The translations under genes and the position numbers were made by a program. Positions 1 to 10,986 of a stretch of 41,415 nucleotides of DNA are shown piece by piece; positions within the stretch are counted from its first letter, which is position 1; each line of letters opens with the position of its first letter. Source of the DNA: Nitrosomonas sp. (lineage in GTDB: Bacteria > Pseudomonadota > Gammaproteobacteria > Burkholderiales > Nitrosomonadaceae); the NCBI GenBank assembly GCA_023257295.1, contig JALRCN010000128.1:1-41415 (forward strand), given 5' to 3'. The notes under the pieces are model-generated. The model had not been told where the DNA came from and did not search any database. It was given only the letters and a program-made list of their open reading frames with translations.

Positions 1-679
1 CGTCGGCGGCGGCTTGCCGCGCGGCTTCGGCATTGCTGGCGGTATTGATCAATGCGGTATCCGGCAGATGCGGCAAATGGGTTTTGAGCCACTGCTGACA
101 CTGCGCCAGCGATTGTGGATGCGAAAATATTTTGGCGATCCGGGACAAATCGGTTTGCTGCGCCATGAGAAATTGATGCACGGGGATTTGGATCTCGCCG
201 CAAATGGATAATGGCGATTGCAGCAGCAAATCCATGGTTCTGCCCACTGCGCCTTCGGAAGAGTTTTCCACCGGTACTACGCCATAGTGGGCGGTTTCCG
301 ATTCCACTGCGCGGAATACGTCGTCGATCGAGTCGCAGGCAACGGCGGTAATGGCGCTGCCGAAACGTTTCAGCGCCGCTTCTTCGGAGAAAGTGCCGTT
401 CGGCCCCAGGTAGGCGACACCGATGGCGCTTTCCAAAGCGCGGCATAGCGACATGATTTCGATGAATAAATGCTTGATATGCGCATTGCTGATCGGGCCG
501 GGATTCTGTTCCTGCACGCGCGTCAAAATTTGCGCTTCGCGCTCGGGGCGGTAGATGACGATGCCTTGTTTTGCTTTGCCGATTTGCTGCGCCAGCGTCG
601 CGCGCTTACTGATGAGCTGCAGCAATTCGTTGTCGATGGCATCGATCTGATCGCGTAATTGTTTTATTTGTTCGGACAT
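1..679 (-). CDS. pheA: Bifunctional chorismate mutase / prephenate dehydratase (P-protein), 3' end cut by window edge
   Basis: Reverse complement from 679 reads MSEQIKQLRDQIDAIDNELLQLISKRATLAQQIGKAKQG... (chorismate mutase), then ...VAYLGPNGTFSEEAALKRFG...VVPVENSSEGAVGRTMDLLL... (prephenate dehydratase). Open to the window edge, so absent from the ORF track. Confidence 0.93.
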   Translation of the reverse strand, partial: MSEQIKQLRDQIDAIDNELLQLISKRATLAQQIGKAKQGIVIYRPEREAQILTRVQEQNPGPISNAHIKHLFIEIMSLCRALESAIGVAYLGPNGTFSEEAALKRFGSAITAVACDSIDDVFRAVESETAHYGVVPVENSSEGAVGRTMDLLLQSPLSICGEIQIPVHQFLMAQQTDLSRIAKIFSHPQSLAQCQQWLKTHLPHLPDTALINTASNAEAARQAAAD

Positions 680-721
680 GGCAAATCATTCATTCGTGGT
701 TGAACGGTCATTCGTCGACAT

Positions 722-1924
722 TTAATCGCAATGGGGTAAATAACGGGCCGTCAGCACACCGGCAATTGCTGCAATTTCATCCAGCACGCGCTGCGGCACT
801 GGGCTATCGGAATCGACCAAAGTATAGGCCATTTCCCCACGGGATTTGTTGATCATATTATGAATATTCAATCCCGCTTTGGCCATGCCGGTGGAGATCT
901 GCCCCAGGATGTTCGGCACGTTGGCGTTGGCGACCGCGACACGGTACGGCGCTTCGCGTTCCATCCGAGTATCCGGAAAATTGACGGTGTTGGCGATGTT
1001 GCCGTTTTGCAGAAAATCGATCAATTGATCGGCTACCATGACGGCGCAGTTATCTTCTGCTTCCGTCGTCGATGCACCCAGATGCGGTAATGTGACGACA
1101 CCTTGTTGGTGCTGTAATTTCCGGCTGGGAAAGTCGCTGACATAGGTTTTGATTTTCTTGGCGGCAATGCCGCGCAAAACGGCATCTTCGTCGACGATGG
1201 CACCGCGCGAAAAATTCAGCAAAATCGCATGCTGCTTCATCGATTGAATGGTTTGTTCATTGATTAAGTGCAGCGTCGAATCCACTAACGGTACATGCAC
1301 GCTGATAAATTCGCTGTGGCGCAGTAGATCTTCCATGCTGTTGGCTTTTTTGACTTCCGCCGACAGACTCCACGCTGATTCAACCGTGATTTTCGGATCG
1401 TAGCCAATCACTTTCATGCCGAGCCTGATCGCGGCGTTGGCGACCAAGCGGCCGATCTCGCCCAAGCCGATCACGCCGAGCGTGCGTCCCGGCAGCTCGA
1501 TGCCGGAGAAGTGTTTTTTGCCGTCTTCCGCTTGTTTGTTCAGCGCTTCGTCGTCGCCCTGCAGGCTGTCGGCGAATTGCAGCGCAGGCGCCAGGTTGCG
1601 CGCGGCCAGAAACAGGCTGGCTAAAACCAGTTCCTTGACGGCATTGGCGTTGGCGCCGGGCGTGTTGAACACGGGAATGCCGCGTGCATTCATTGCTGGC
1701 ACCGGTATGTTGTTGGTACCGGCGCCGGCGCGGCCAATGGCTTTAACGCTTGCCGGAATGACGCTGTTGAGCATGTTGTGCGAACGCACCAGAATGGCGT
1801 CCGGCTCCGTAATGTCATGACCGATGCGGTAGCGGTCGGCAGGAAAGCGGCTCAAGCCGTGCGGCGAAATCGCGTTGAGCGTGAGAATGTTGAAGGTTTG
1901 TGGTTCAGGCATGCTGGCTGGCAA
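722..1924 (-). CDS. serA: D-3-phosphoglycerate dehydrogenase with C-terminal ACT-like region
   Basis: 400 aa ORF; NAD-binding motif LGVIGLGEIGRLVANAAIRLGMKVIGYDP and LPHLGASTTEAEDNCA; overlaps the serC end by 20 bp. Start could be the second Met (MPEPQ). Confidence 0.92.
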   Translation of the reverse strand: MPASMPEPQTFNILTLNAISPHGLSRFPADRYRIGHDITEPDAILVRSHNMLNSVIPASVKAIGRAGAGTNNIPVPAMNARGIPVFNTPGANANAVKELVLASLFLAARNLAPALQFADSLQGDDEALNKQAEDGKKHFSGIELPGRTLGVIGLGEIGRLVANAAIRLGMKVIGYDPKITVESAWSLSAEVKKANSMEDLLRHSEFISVHVPLVDSTLHLINEQTIQSMKQHAILLNFSRGAIVDEDAVLRGIAAKKIKTYVSDFPSRKLQHQQGVVTLPHLGASTTEAEDNCAVMVADQLIDFLQNGNIANTVNFPDTRMEREAPYRVAVANANVPNILGQISTGMAKAGLNIHNMINKSRGEMAYTLVDSDSPVPQRVLDEIAAIAGVLTARYLPHCD

Positions 1925-2996
1925 ACGCTTTCATGAAAGCGACCAATTTTGCCACACCTTCGATCGGCATGGCATTGTAAATCGATGCGCGCATGCCGCC
2001 GACCGAACGATGGCCTTTCAGTTGCAACAAGCCGCAAGTTTCCGCTTGCTTGAGAAATTCGTTATCCAATGCCGGATTCTTCAGCGTGAATGGAACATTC
2101 ATGCGCGAGCGGTCGGCTACGGCGACCGGGCAGCGATAAAAATCGGTGCTGTCCAGTAATTCATACAACAAATTGGCTTTGGCGATATTGGTTTTTTCCA
2201 TCTCGACCAATCCGCCTTTCCGCTTCAGCCATTCGAATACCAGCCCGGTGATATATAGGGCATAGGTAGGCGGCGTGTTGTACATCGAATCGTTTTTGGC
2301 GTGCACTTGATAATCAAACAGCGTCGGTGTGCCGGGTAGTGGCGTGCCGAGCAAGTCTTCGCGTACGATGACCAGTACCAACCCGGCAGGGCCGAGGTTT
2401 TTTTGCGCGCCGGCATAGATCAGTCCAAAGCGCGTGATGTCCAGGGGGCGTGACAAAATATCCGACGACATATCGACGACCAACGGGATATCGCCGCTTG
2501 AATCCAATTGCGGAACCCAATGAAATTCGACGCCACCGATAGTTTCGTTGCTGGTGTAGTGCACGTAAGCCGCTTCTGGATCGAGGTGCCATTGGTCTTG
2601 CGGCGGGATATAGGTGAAATTTTTATCTGCAGATGAAGCGACAGTATTGACGCTGCAATAGTGGCTGGCTTCTTCGATGGCTTTGGTTGACCACTGGCCG
2701 GTATTGATGTAATCCGCTTTTGTTTTGCCGTGCAGCAAATTCAGAGGCACCATGGAAAATTGGCTGGATGCGCCACCTTGCAGGAACAGGATTTTGTAGT
2801 TGCTTGGAATATTCGCTAGCTCGCGTAAGTCCCGTTCGGTTTTCTCCGCGATCGACATGAATTCCTTGCCGCGATGGCTCATTTCCATCACCGACATGCC
2901 GCTGCCGTGCCAGTCCAACATTTCATCGCGCGCTTGTTGCAATACTTCTTTGGGAAGCACTGCAGGGCCTGCACTGAAATTATAGATGGGTTCCAT
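1905..2996 (-). CDS. serC: Phosphoserine aminotransferase
   Basis: 363 aa; MEPIYNFSAGPAVLPKEVLQQARDEMLDWHGSGMSVMEMSHRG and YAGAQKNLGPAGL PLP-lysine region. Confidence 0.96.
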   Translation of the reverse strand: MEPIYNFSAGPAVLPKEVLQQARDEMLDWHGSGMSVMEMSHRGKEFMSIAEKTERDLRELANIPSNYKILFLQGGASSQFSMVPLNLLHGKTKADYINTGQWSTKAIEEASHYCSVNTVASSADKNFTYIPPQDQWHLDPEAAYVHYTSNETIGGVEFHWVPQLDSSGDIPLVVDMSSDILSRPLDITRFGLIYAGAQKNLGPAGLVLVIVREDLLGTPLPGTPTLFDYQVHAKNDSMYNTPPTYALYITGLVFEWLKRKGGLVEMEKTNIAKANLLYELLDSTDFYRCPVAVADRSRMNVPFTLKNPALDNEFLKQAETCGLLQLKGHRSVGGMRASIYNAMPIEGVAKLVAFMKAFASQHA

Positions 2997-3027
2997 GACG
3001 TATCATTTTCCGTGTATCGGCGCGATG

Positions 3028-5595
3028 TTAATTGTCTGCGTCGCTATCCTCGCTGTCTTCGCTTTCGACCACGCGCTCCAGTCCGGCAAGTTTCTCCCCG
3101 GCATCCAGATTGATCAATGTGACGCCTTGCGTGGCACGGCTCATTTCGCGCACTTCATTGACGCGTGTGCGAATCATGACGCCGCCCGATGTGATCAGAA
3201 TGATTTCATCGTCCGGTTTTACCAGCTTTGCGGTGACAACCTTGCCGTTGCGCGGGCTGGTGATGATTGCGATCATGCCTTGCGTGCCACGGTTGTGGCG
3301 GGTGTATTCGCTGATTGGTGTGCGTTTACCAAAGCCATTTTCCGTGGCGGTTAATACGGCAAGCTCTTCGTTTTCGGCGACCAGCATCGAAATAACTTTC
3401 TGACCGGATTTGAGTTTCATGCCGCGAACGCCGCGTGCGGTGCGCCCCATCGGGCGCACGTCGTTTTCGTCGAAGCGCATGGCTTTGCCGTTGTCCGAGA
3501 ACAGCATGACATCGTGTTTGCCTTCGGTCAGTTCGACGCCGATTAAATAATCGCCTTCGTCGAGTCCGATGGCGATGATGCCGCTGCTGCGCGGACGGGA
3601 GAATTCGGATAGTGGCGTTTTCTTAACTGTGCCGAAAGAAGTCGCCATAAACACAAATCGGGTTTCGTCGAATGCCTTGACCGGTAAGATGGCGTTGATT
3701 TTTTCACCGCCTTCCAGTTGAACGAGATTGACAATCGGCTTGCCCAGCGATTGACGGCTACCTTGCGGGACGTCGTAAACCTTGATCCAGTACACGCGCC
3801 CGAGGCTGGAGAAACACAAAATATAGTCGTGTGTGTTAGCGATGAACAGTTTGTCGATGAAATCGTCATCTTTGGTGCCGGTGGCTTGCTTGCCGCGCCC
3901 ACCGCGCTTTTGTGCGCGGTAATCGTCGAGCGATTGGGATTTGATATAGCCGCTATGCGACAGCGTGACGACGACATCGGTCGGTGCAATCAAATCTTCC
4001 ATGCTCAAATCTTGCGTATCGGTGACGATTTCGCTGCGGCGCTTGTCACCGAATTGCAGTTTGATGGCGGTTAATTCTTCGGTAATGATGGCGGTAATGC
4101 GGCTCGGATTGGCCAGAATGTCAAGGTAGTCAATGATCCTGCCGATGACCTCCCGGTATTCGTCGACGATCTTTTCTTGTTCCAGACCGGTCAGGCGTTG
4201 CAGGCGCAATTCCAGGATTGCTTGTGCTTGGGCATCGGACAGGAAATAGCCTTGCGATTGCAAACCGAACGATATGTCCAGGCCTTCCGGGCGTAATGCA
4301 TCGGCATCCGCTGCCGCGCGTGTCAACATTTCCTGTACCAAGGCGGAGTGCCATGATCTTGCCATCAATGCTTCCTTGGCTTCAGCCGGTGTCGGGGCCG
4401 CTTTGATCAGCGCGATGATTTCATCGACATTCGATAATGCGACTGCCAGACCTTCCAGTAGATGACCGCGTTCACGCGCTTTTTTCAGTTCAAAAACAAT
4501 GCGTCGTGTGACGACTTCGCGGCGGTGACGCAGGAAGGCATCCAGAATCTGTTTTAGATTCAGCAAGCGCGGCTGGCCGTCGAGGAGTGCCACCATGTTC
4601 ATGCCGAACGTATCTTGCATTTGCGTTTCTTTATACAAGTTGTTCAGAATGACTTCGGGCACTTCGCCGCGTTTCAATTCGATCACTACGCGCATGCCGG
4701 ATTTGTCGGATTCGTCGCGCAGATCGGAGATGCCTTCGATTTTTTTATCGCGCACCAATTCGCCGATGCGGATCAGCAGGTTGGCCTTGTTGACTTGATA
4801 AGGTAATTCATCGATGACGATGCATTGGCGGCTGCCTTTTTCCATGTCCTCGAAATGTGTGCGTGCACGCATCACGACGCGACCTCGCCCGGTGCGATAG
4901 CCGTCTCTGACGCCGGTAACGCCGTAGATGATGCCGGCCGTCGGGAAATCAGGTGCCGGTACATATTCGATCAGCTCGTCAATGCTGATATCCTGATTGC
5001 TCAACAAAGCGAGACAGGCGTCGACGACTTCGTTTAAATTGTGCGGCGGGATATTGGTCGCCATGCCAACCGCAATACCGGATGAGCCATTGATTAAAAG
5101 GTTGGGTATTTTGGCCGGTAAAATCAGCGGTTCTTTTTCCGAGCCATCGTAGTTTGGGCCGAAATCGACCGTTTCTTTATCGAGATCGATTAACAGTTCA
5201 TGCGCGATGCGCGACATACGGATTTCGGTATAACGCATCGCAGCAGCATTATCGCCATCCACCGAACCGAAGTTACCTTGACCGTCGACAAGCATGTAGC
5301 GCAATGAGAAGTCTTGTGCCATGCGCACGATGGTGTCGTAGACGGCGGTATCGCCATGCGGATGGTATTTACCGATTACGTCACCGACGATACGTGCCGA
5401 TTTTTTGTACGGCCTATTCCAATCGTTCGAGAGTTCGTGCATGGCAAACAATACGCGCCGGTGCACCGGTTTTAAGCCATCGCGGACATCCGGCAGGGCG
5501 CGGCCGACGATTACGCTCATCGCGTAATCCAAGTAGGAGCGCCTCATTTCTTCTTCAAGATTGATCGGCAGGGTTTCTTTGGCAAACTGATTCAT
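3028..5595 (-). CDS. gyrA: DNA gyrase subunit A
   Basis: 855 aa; [39 protein letters not shown] and [23 protein letters not shown]; GyrA-box QKRGGRGKQ. Confidence 0.97.
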   Translation of the reverse strand: MNQFAKETLPINLEEEMRRSYLDYAMSVIVGRALPDVRDGLKPVHRRVLFAMHELSNDWNRPYKKSARIVGDVIGKYHPHGDTAVYDTIVRMAQDFSLRYMLVDGQGNFGSVDGDNAAAMRYTEIRMSRIAHELLIDLDKETVDFGPNYDGSEKEPLILPAKIPNLLINGSSGIAVGMATNIPPHNLNEVVDACLALLSNQDISIDELIEYVPAPDFPTAGIIYGVTGVRDGYRTGRGRVVMRARTHFEDMEKGSRQCIVIDELPYQVNKANLLIRIGELVRDKKIEGISDLRDESDKSGMRVVIELKRGEVPEVILNNLYKETQMQDTFGMNMVALLDGQPRLLNLKQILDAFLRHRREVVTRRIVFELKKARERGHLLEGLAVALSNVDEIIALIKAAPTPAEAKEALMARSWHSALVQEMLTRAAADADALRPEGLDISFGLQSQGYFLSDAQAQAILELRLQRLTGLEQEKIVDEYREVIGRIIDYLDILANPSRITAIITEELTAIKLQFGDKRRSEIVTDTQDLSMEDLIAPTDVVVTLSHSGYIKSQSLDDYRAQKRGGRGKQATGTKDDDFIDKLFIANTHDYILCFSSLGRVYWIKVYDVPQGSRQSLGKPIVNLVQLEGGEKINAILPVKAFDETRFVFMATSFGTVKKTPLSEFSRPRSSGIIAIGLDEGDYLIGVELTEGKHDVMLFSDNGKAMRFDENDVRPMGRTARGVRGMKLKSGQKVISMLVAENEELAVLTATENGFGKRTPISEYTRHNRGTQGMIAIITSPRNGKVVTAKLVKPDDEIILITSGGVMIRTRVNEVREMSRATQGVTLINLDAGEKLAGLERVVESEDSEDSDADN

Positions 5596-5875
5596 AGCTT
5601 ATTCTGATTTTTATGAGGGACAACAGGTTGTGATGAAGAAACAGCGTTTCTTAAAACTGTAAGTATGAAATCGTAAACATAGCTATTCTAACATGTCGAT
5701 ATCGATTCTCAGTTATCTTTGCAGCACAAAAGTTGCAATAGCAGGCGGATCCTTAAAGAAAAAAAGCTTGAAAAACCAAATTAAATAAGTAAACATAACA
5801 GTTTTTCCAAAATTTCAAAGCGGGTTTTGAGGGACGCTGAATCGAGATTTTTCACTTTGAGGCGGGTGCTGTGTC

Positions 5876-7048
5876 GTGTCGAATGTTATGAATACTTATG
5901 CGCGGTTGCCTGTCACCTTTGTCAAAGGTGAAGGCGTGTGGCTGTGGGACGATCGGGGAGAGCGGTATCTTGATGCTTTGTCGGGCGTTGCCGTATGCGG
6001 ATTGGGGCATTGTCATCCACGATTGGCTAAAGCGATCTGTGAGCAAGCAAGCACGCTGATTCATACCTCAAACCTATATCGAATCGAGAAACAAGAGCGA
6101 TTGGCCGAGTGTTTGGTTGCGTTGTCCGGGATGGATAATGCTTTTTTCTGTAACTCGGGAGCCGAAGCGAATGAGGCGGCGATAAAGCTTGCGCGGCTGC
6201 ATGGACACAATCGGGGGATTTCGCTGCCGACCATTATCGTGATGGAGCGTTCGTTTCACGGGCGCACCATGGCAACGCTGACGGCCAGTGGAAATCGTAA
6301 AGTGCAGGCAGGTTTTGAGCCGTTATTGTCGGGTTTTGTGCGAGCGCCTTATAATAATCTGGAAGCGGTCGCGCAAGTTGCGGCCAACAATAAGGATGTG
6401 GTTGCGATTCTGGTGGAGCCATTCCAAGGCGAAGGCGGCGTGAACATTCCGGAGGCGCATTACTTGCAGCAGTTGCGTGCATTGTGCGATCAGAACGGAT
6501 GGTTGTTGATGCTCGACGAAGTACAATCCGGTATTGGACGAAGCGGTAAGTGGTTCGCTTTTCAGCATAGCCAGATCATGCCGGATGTCATCACCTTGGC
6601 AAAAGGATTGGGCGGTGGCGTGCCGATTGGCGCTTGCTTGGCTAAAGGTGTGGCTGCCGACGTTTTCAAACCCGGCAACCACGCTTCGACATTCGGCGGA
6701 AACCCATTGGCTTGCGCTGCAGCCCTTGAAACATTGCAAGTGATTGAAGATGAAAATCTGATCGGGCATGCAGCGGAAATTGGCGATTTTATGCGCGATC
6801 GATTTAAGCGGCAATTGGCCGATGTCGTCGGTGTGGTGCAAGTGAGGGGACAAGGCTTGATCGTCGGCGTGGAGCTTGCCGTACCATGTGTCGAATTGGT
6901 GAAAAGAGCATTGGAGAGAAAGCTGCTCATTAATGTGACATCGGATAAGGTGGTGCGTTTGTTACCGGCGTTTGTGATGCAGCAACGCGAAGCGGAGCAG
7001 GTTGTCGATGTAACTTGCGAATTGATAAAGGAGTTTCTGAATAGCTAA
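5876..7048 (+). CDS. argD: Acetylornithine/succinyldiaminopimelate aminotransferase
   Basis: 390 aa class-III aminotransferase; NSGAEANEAAIKLAR, MLDEVQSGIGRSGKWFAFQH, TLAKGLGGGVPIGA; followed by argF and argG. GTG start; an ATG lies a few codons in. Confidence 0.92.
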   Translation: MSNVMNTYARLPVTFVKGEGVWLWDDRGERYLDALSGVAVCGLGHCHPRLAKAICEQASTLIHTSNLYRIEKQERLAECLVALSGMDNAFFCNSGAEANEAAIKLARLHGHNRGISLPTIIVMERSFHGRTMATLTASGNRKVQAGFEPLLSGFVRAPYNNLEAVAQVAANNKDVVAILVEPFQGEGGVNIPEAHYLQQLRALCDQNGWLLMLDEVQSGIGRSGKWFAFQHSQIMPDVITLAKGLGGGVPIGACLAKGVAADVFKPGNHASTFGGNPLACAAALETLQVIEDENLIGHAAEIGDFMRDRFKRQLADVVGVVQVRGQGLIVGVELAVPCVELVKRALERKLLINVTSDKVVRLLPAFVMQQREAEQVVDVTCELIKEFLNS

Positions 7049-7082
7049 CGGATGGTTGGTCCGATTGGTTATTTAACGCATT

Positions 7083-8009
7083 ATGCAATTAAAGCATTTT
7101 TTGCAATTCAGCGATTTTAACCGGGATGAATACGAGTATTTATTCGAGCGTACGCGCTGGATAAAGCAAGCCTTCAAGAATTACCGTCAATACTGGCCCC
7201 TGACCGATCGCACGTTGGCGATGATTTTCGACAAAAATTCAACGCGCACGCGATTGTCGTTTGAAGCTGGAATGCATCAATTGGGCGGTTCCGCCATCTA
7301 TCTGTCCACGCGCGATACGCAATTGGGGCGCGGGGAGCCTGTGGAAGATGCGGCGCGCGTGATTTCGCGCATGGTGGATATGGTGATGATACGCACTTAT
7401 CAGCATGAGGTTGTTGTGCGCTTCGCTAAAAATTCGCGAGTACCCGTGATCAATGGCTTAACCGACGAATATCATCCATGCCAGATTTTGAGCGATATTT
7501 TTACTTATATCGAATTTCGCGGCAGCATCGATGGAAAAGTGATCGCGTGGATCGGTGACGCTAATAATATGTGCAATACCTGGTTACAGGCGGCTGAGAT
7601 ATTCAATTTCAAGGTGCATGTATCCACGCCGGCGGGCTATAACATCAACTCCGATCGTATCGGATTGGAAGATAAGTCGCACTATGAAATATTTGCCGAT
7701 CCGCATAAGGCGGTGACCGGTGTGGATTTGGTCACCACGGATGTATGGACGAGCATGGGGTTTGAGGCGGAAACGGAACAGAGGAAAAAGGATTTCGCCG
7801 ATTTTTGCGTCGATGCGGAAATGATGGCGCTGGCGAAATCCGATGCATTATTTATGCATTGCCTGCCCGTGCACCGTGGCGAAGAGGTCAGCGCCGAAGT
7901 AATCGACGGACCGCAGTCGGTGGTATGGGACGAAGCGGAGAATCGGTTGCATACGCAAAAGGCGCTGATGGAATATCTGCTTTTGGGTAAAGTGGACGTG
8001 AATAAATAA
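7083..8009 (+). CDS. argF: Ornithine carbamoyltransferase
   Basis: 308 aa; FDKNSTRTRLSFEAGMHQLGG and FMHCLPVHRGEEV. Confidence 0.96.
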   Translation: MQLKHFLQFSDFNRDEYEYLFERTRWIKQAFKNYRQYWPLTDRTLAMIFDKNSTRTRLSFEAGMHQLGGSAIYLSTRDTQLGRGEPVEDAARVISRMVDMVMIRTYQHEVVVRFAKNSRVPVINGLTDEYHPCQILSDIFTYIEFRGSIDGKVIAWIGDANNMCNTWLQAAEIFNFKVHVSTPAGYNINSDRIGLEDKSHYEIFADPHKAVTGVDLVTTDVWTSMGFEAETEQRKKDFADFCVDAEMMALAKSDALFMHCLPVHRGEEVSAEVIDGPQSVVWDEAENRLHTQKALMEYLLLGKVDVNK

Positions 8010-8031
8010 CTTTTGGCTTACTAATTGAACA

Positions 8032-9255
8032 ATGAAGAAAATTAATAAAGTGGTTTTGGCATTTTCCGGCGGATTGGATACCTCGGTTATTTTGAAATGG
8101 CTGCAGGATACATATCAATGCGAAATTGTTACTTTTACCGCAGACATCGGGCAAGGCGAAGAAGTGGAGCCGGCGCGCGCCAAAGCCAAGCAATTGGGCG
8201 TTAAGGAAATCTATATCGATGATCTGCGCGAAGAGTTTGTGCGCGATTTTGTGTTTCCGATGTTTCGTGCCAATACGATTTACGAGGGCGAGTATTTATT
8301 GGGCACCAGTATTGCGCGCCCATTAATCGCTAAGCGGCAGATCGAGATTGCCAATGAAACCGGCGCCGATGCGGTATCGCACGGCGCTACCGGCAAGGGT
8401 AACGATCAGGTTCGGTTTGAGCTAGGTTATTATGCGCTGCAACCGGATATTCACGTGATCGCACCATGGCGCGAATGGGATTTGAATTCGCGGGAAAAAT
8501 TATTGGAGTATGCGGAGCGGCATGGCATTCCGGTCGAAATGAAAAAGAAAGCTGGTTCGCCGTACAGCATGGATGCCAATTTATTGCATATTTCATACGA
8601 AGGCCGGATATTGGAAAATCCGGCAACGGAGCCGGAAGAGTCTATGTGGCGCTGGAGCGTGTCTCCCGAGAGCGCTCCGGATGTTCCCGAGTATTTGGAT
8701 GTCGAATTCAAGCGTGGCGATGTCGTGGCGCTAAATGGCGTTCCGCTATCGTCGGCGGATGTGTTGGCGAAGTTGAATCAATTGGGCGGCAAGCACGGCA
8801 TTGGGCGGTTGGATTTGGTGGAGAATCGCTACGTTGGCATGAAGTCGCGTGGCTGCTATGAGACGCCGGGCGGAACGATTTTGTTGCGAGCGCATCGCGC
8901 AATGGAATCGATAACCTTGGATCGGGAAGTCGCGCATCTGAAAGACGATCTCATGCCGCGTTATGCTGCGTTGATTTACAACGGTTATTGGTGGAGTCCT
9001 GAGAGGAAGGTGTTGCAAGCCATGATCGATGCCACGCAAGAGAGTGTCAATGGCTGGGTACGGTTGAAATTGTATAAGGGCAATGTCATCGTGGTCGGAA
9101 GGGATTCGAAAACAGATTCTTTGTTCGATCCCACCATCGCGACATTCGAAGACGATGCGGGAGCTTATAATCAAAGTGATGCTGTCGGTTTTATAAAACT
9201 CAACGCGTTGCGGATGCGTATTGCGGCAAATTTGACCAAAAAGGCTAAAAATTAG
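8032..9255 (+). CDS. argG: Argininosuccinate synthase
   Basis: 407 aa; [38 protein letters not shown] and [21 protein letters not shown]. Confidence 0.97.
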   Translation: MKKINKVVLAFSGGLDTSVILKWLQDTYQCEIVTFTADIGQGEEVEPARAKAKQLGVKEIYIDDLREEFVRDFVFPMFRANTIYEGEYLLGTSIARPLIAKRQIEIANETGADAVSHGATGKGNDQVRFELGYYALQPDIHVIAPWREWDLNSREKLLEYAERHGIPVEMKKKAGSPYSMDANLLHISYEGRILENPATEPEESMWRWSVSPESAPDVPEYLDVEFKRGDVVALNGVPLSSADVLAKLNQLGGKHGIGRLDLVENRYVGMKSRGCYETPGGTILLRAHRAMESITLDREVAHLKDDLMPRYAALIYNGYWWSPERKVLQAMIDATQESVNGWVRLKLYKGNVIVVGRDSKTDSLFDPTIATFEDDAGAYNQSDAVGFIKLNALRMRIAANLTKKAKN

Positions 9256-9291
9256 TGTTTCCTTAAGTGAATCGGATAGGCGAGGATTGTT

Positions 9292-9777
9292 ATGCCAACA
9301 TTTGATATAGTTTCCGAAGTCGATAAGCAGGAAGTCAAGAATGCGGTCGATCAAGTCAATAAAGAAGTTGGCACGCGGTTTGATTTCAAAGGCTCCGATG
9401 CGAGGGTCGAACAGGCGGATTATCAGTTGTCCGTATACGCGGACGATGAGTTTAAGTTGGAGCAGGTGCAGGATATCCTGCGCACAAAATTAACCAAGCG
9501 CAATGTGGATGTGCGTTGCTTGGATAAAGGCGGAATAGAGAAAATCAGCGGCAATAAGGCGAAGCAGATTGTCACGGTAAAAACCGGTGTCGAGACCGAG
9601 CTGGCGAAAAAAATCATCAAATATATCAAGGACAGCAAGCTGAAAGTGCAGGCCAGTATCCAGGGCGATGTCGTGCGTGTATCGGGCGCAAAGAAAGATG
9701 TATTGCAAGAAACGATACAGTTGGTGAAAAAATCCGTAGCCGATTTTCCGCTGCAATTCCAGAATTTTAGAGACTGA
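9292..9777 (+). CDS. yajQ: YajQ family nucleotide-binding protein
   Basis: 161 aa; [37 protein letters not shown]...[10 protein letters not shown]. Confidence 0.94.
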   Translation: MPTFDIVSEVDKQEVKNAVDQVNKEVGTRFDFKGSDARVEQADYQLSVYADDEFKLEQVQDILRTKLTKRNVDVRCLDKGGIEKISGNKAKQIVTVKTGVETELAKKIIKYIKDSKLKVQASIQGDVVRVSGAKKDVLQETIQLVKKSVADFPLQFQNFRD

Positions 9778-9866
9778 GTATGGCGTTAATGGATAACCCG
9801 GATTCGATGCTGCAGGGCTAAAACTCAGGAAGGGTGTCAGGGTGAGCAATAAATACTGAGATTAGC

Positions 9867-9895
9867 TTGACATGCCTATATAAACTCAATAAAAT
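9867..9895 (+). promoter_or_regulatory. Candidate sigma70 promoter for rpsL/str operon
   Basis: TTGACA (9867-9872), 17-nt spacer, TAAAAT (9890-9895); upstream of rpsL with an approx. 125-nt leader. Confidence 0.7.
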
Positions 9896-9910
9896 CCGCA
9901 GTCCTTTTGT

Positions 9911-9954
9911 CGCATCGGGCTGTATCCGTAATGTAGTGAAAGCCTGGTGATGCG
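9911..9954 (+). promoter_or_regulatory. Predicted hairpin in the rpsL 5' leader
   Basis: CGCATC(9911-9916) pairs with GATGCG(9949-9954); inner GGGCT pairs with AGCCT (one G-U); 3-nt GGT bulge. Confidence 0.5.
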
Positions 9955-10027
9955 AGATAGTATTCGAGAGAAAATCGATAAAGCAAGCTGGTAGCGAAGC
10001 TGAAAAATTTTAGGAAATAGAATAGAA

Positions 10028-10405
10028 ATGCCAACAATCAGTCAATTGGTCAGAAAGCCGAGAGTTGAAAAGCGCGTGAAAAGTAGTGTTCCTGCGCTGG
10101 AAAACTGTCCACAAAAACGTGGTGTATGCACAAGAGTGTATACAACAACACCTAAAAAGCCGAATTCGGCGCTGCGTAAAGTTGCGAGGGTGCGGTTGAC
10201 AAATGGCTATGAAGTATCGAGCTACATTGGTGGCGAAGGGCATAATTTGCAAGAGCATTCGGTTGTATTGATCCGGGGAGGTCGTGTCAAAGACTTGCCG
10301 GGTGTGCGTTATCATACGGTTCGAGGTAGTTTGGATACGGCGGGTGTAAAAGATCGCAAGCAAGGCAGATCTAAGTACGGTTCCAAGAAGCCGAAGACAA
10401 GCTAA
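10028..10405 (+). CDS. rpsL: 30S ribosomal protein S12
   Basis: 125 aa; [12 protein letters not shown]...[20 protein letters not shown]...[11 protein letters not shown]. Confidence 0.98.
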   Translation: MPTISQLVRKPRVEKRVKSSVPALENCPQKRGVCTRVYTTTPKKPNSALRKVARVRLTNGYEVSSYIGGEGHNLQEHSVVLIRGGRVKDLPGVRYHTVRGSLDTAGVKDRKQGRSKYGSKKPKTS

Positions 10406-10467
10406 TTGCTAAATAAAGCGAATGTGAACTTAAAAGAGAAAAAGTGGAAGAGTAAAGAGGATGCATA

Positions 10468-10938
10468 ATGCCTAGACGTAGAGAAGTTCCGAAACGGGAA
10501 ATATTACCAGATCCCAAGTATCACAATGTGGAATTGGCGAAGTTCGTTAACGTGTTGATGACGCGCGGTAAAAAATCGGTTGCAGAGAGAATTATCTACG
10601 GTGCGTTGGAGCATATCGAAAAGAAAACAGGCAATGATCCGCTGGAAGTATTTACGCAAGCGCTGACAAATGTGCGTCCATTGGTTGAGGTGAAGAGTCG
10701 TCGGGTCGGTGGCGCAAACTATCAGGTGCCGGTTGAGGTTCGGTCGGTGCGTAGAAATGCGTTGGCCATGCGCTGGTTGAGAGACGCGGCAAGAAAAAGA
10801 AACGAAAAATCAATGGATATTAGATTGGCGGGCGAATTGGTTGAAGCTTCGGAAGGTCGCGGCGGTGCAGTCAAGAAAAGAGAAGAAGTGCACAGAATGG
10901 CGGAATCAAATAAAGCATTCTCGCATTTTAGATTCTAA
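10468..10938 (+). CDS. rpsG: 30S ribosomal protein S7
   Basis: 156 aa; [37 protein letters not shown]. Confidence 0.98.
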   Translation: MPRRREVPKREILPDPKYHNVELAKFVNVLMTRGKKSVAERIIYGALEHIEKKTGNDPLEVFTQALTNVRPLVEVKSRRVGGANYQVPVEVRSVRRNALAMRWLRDAARKRNEKSMDIRLAGELVEASEGRGGAVKKREEVHRMAESNKAFSHFRF

Positions 10939-10986
10939 TTGGTGGTATGAATATCAATATTTGTGTAAAACGTTAAGGCAATAATC

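Noticed and set aside
14-658. Plus-strand ORFs at 14-211, 218-448 and 470-658
   Set aside because: The region is explained by pheA on the minus strand.
3028-5595. Many ORFs on the plus strand opposite gyrA, serA, serC and metG
   Set aside because: They are antisense shadows of well-recognised genes, with Arg/Cys/Ser-rich composition and no recognisable domains.
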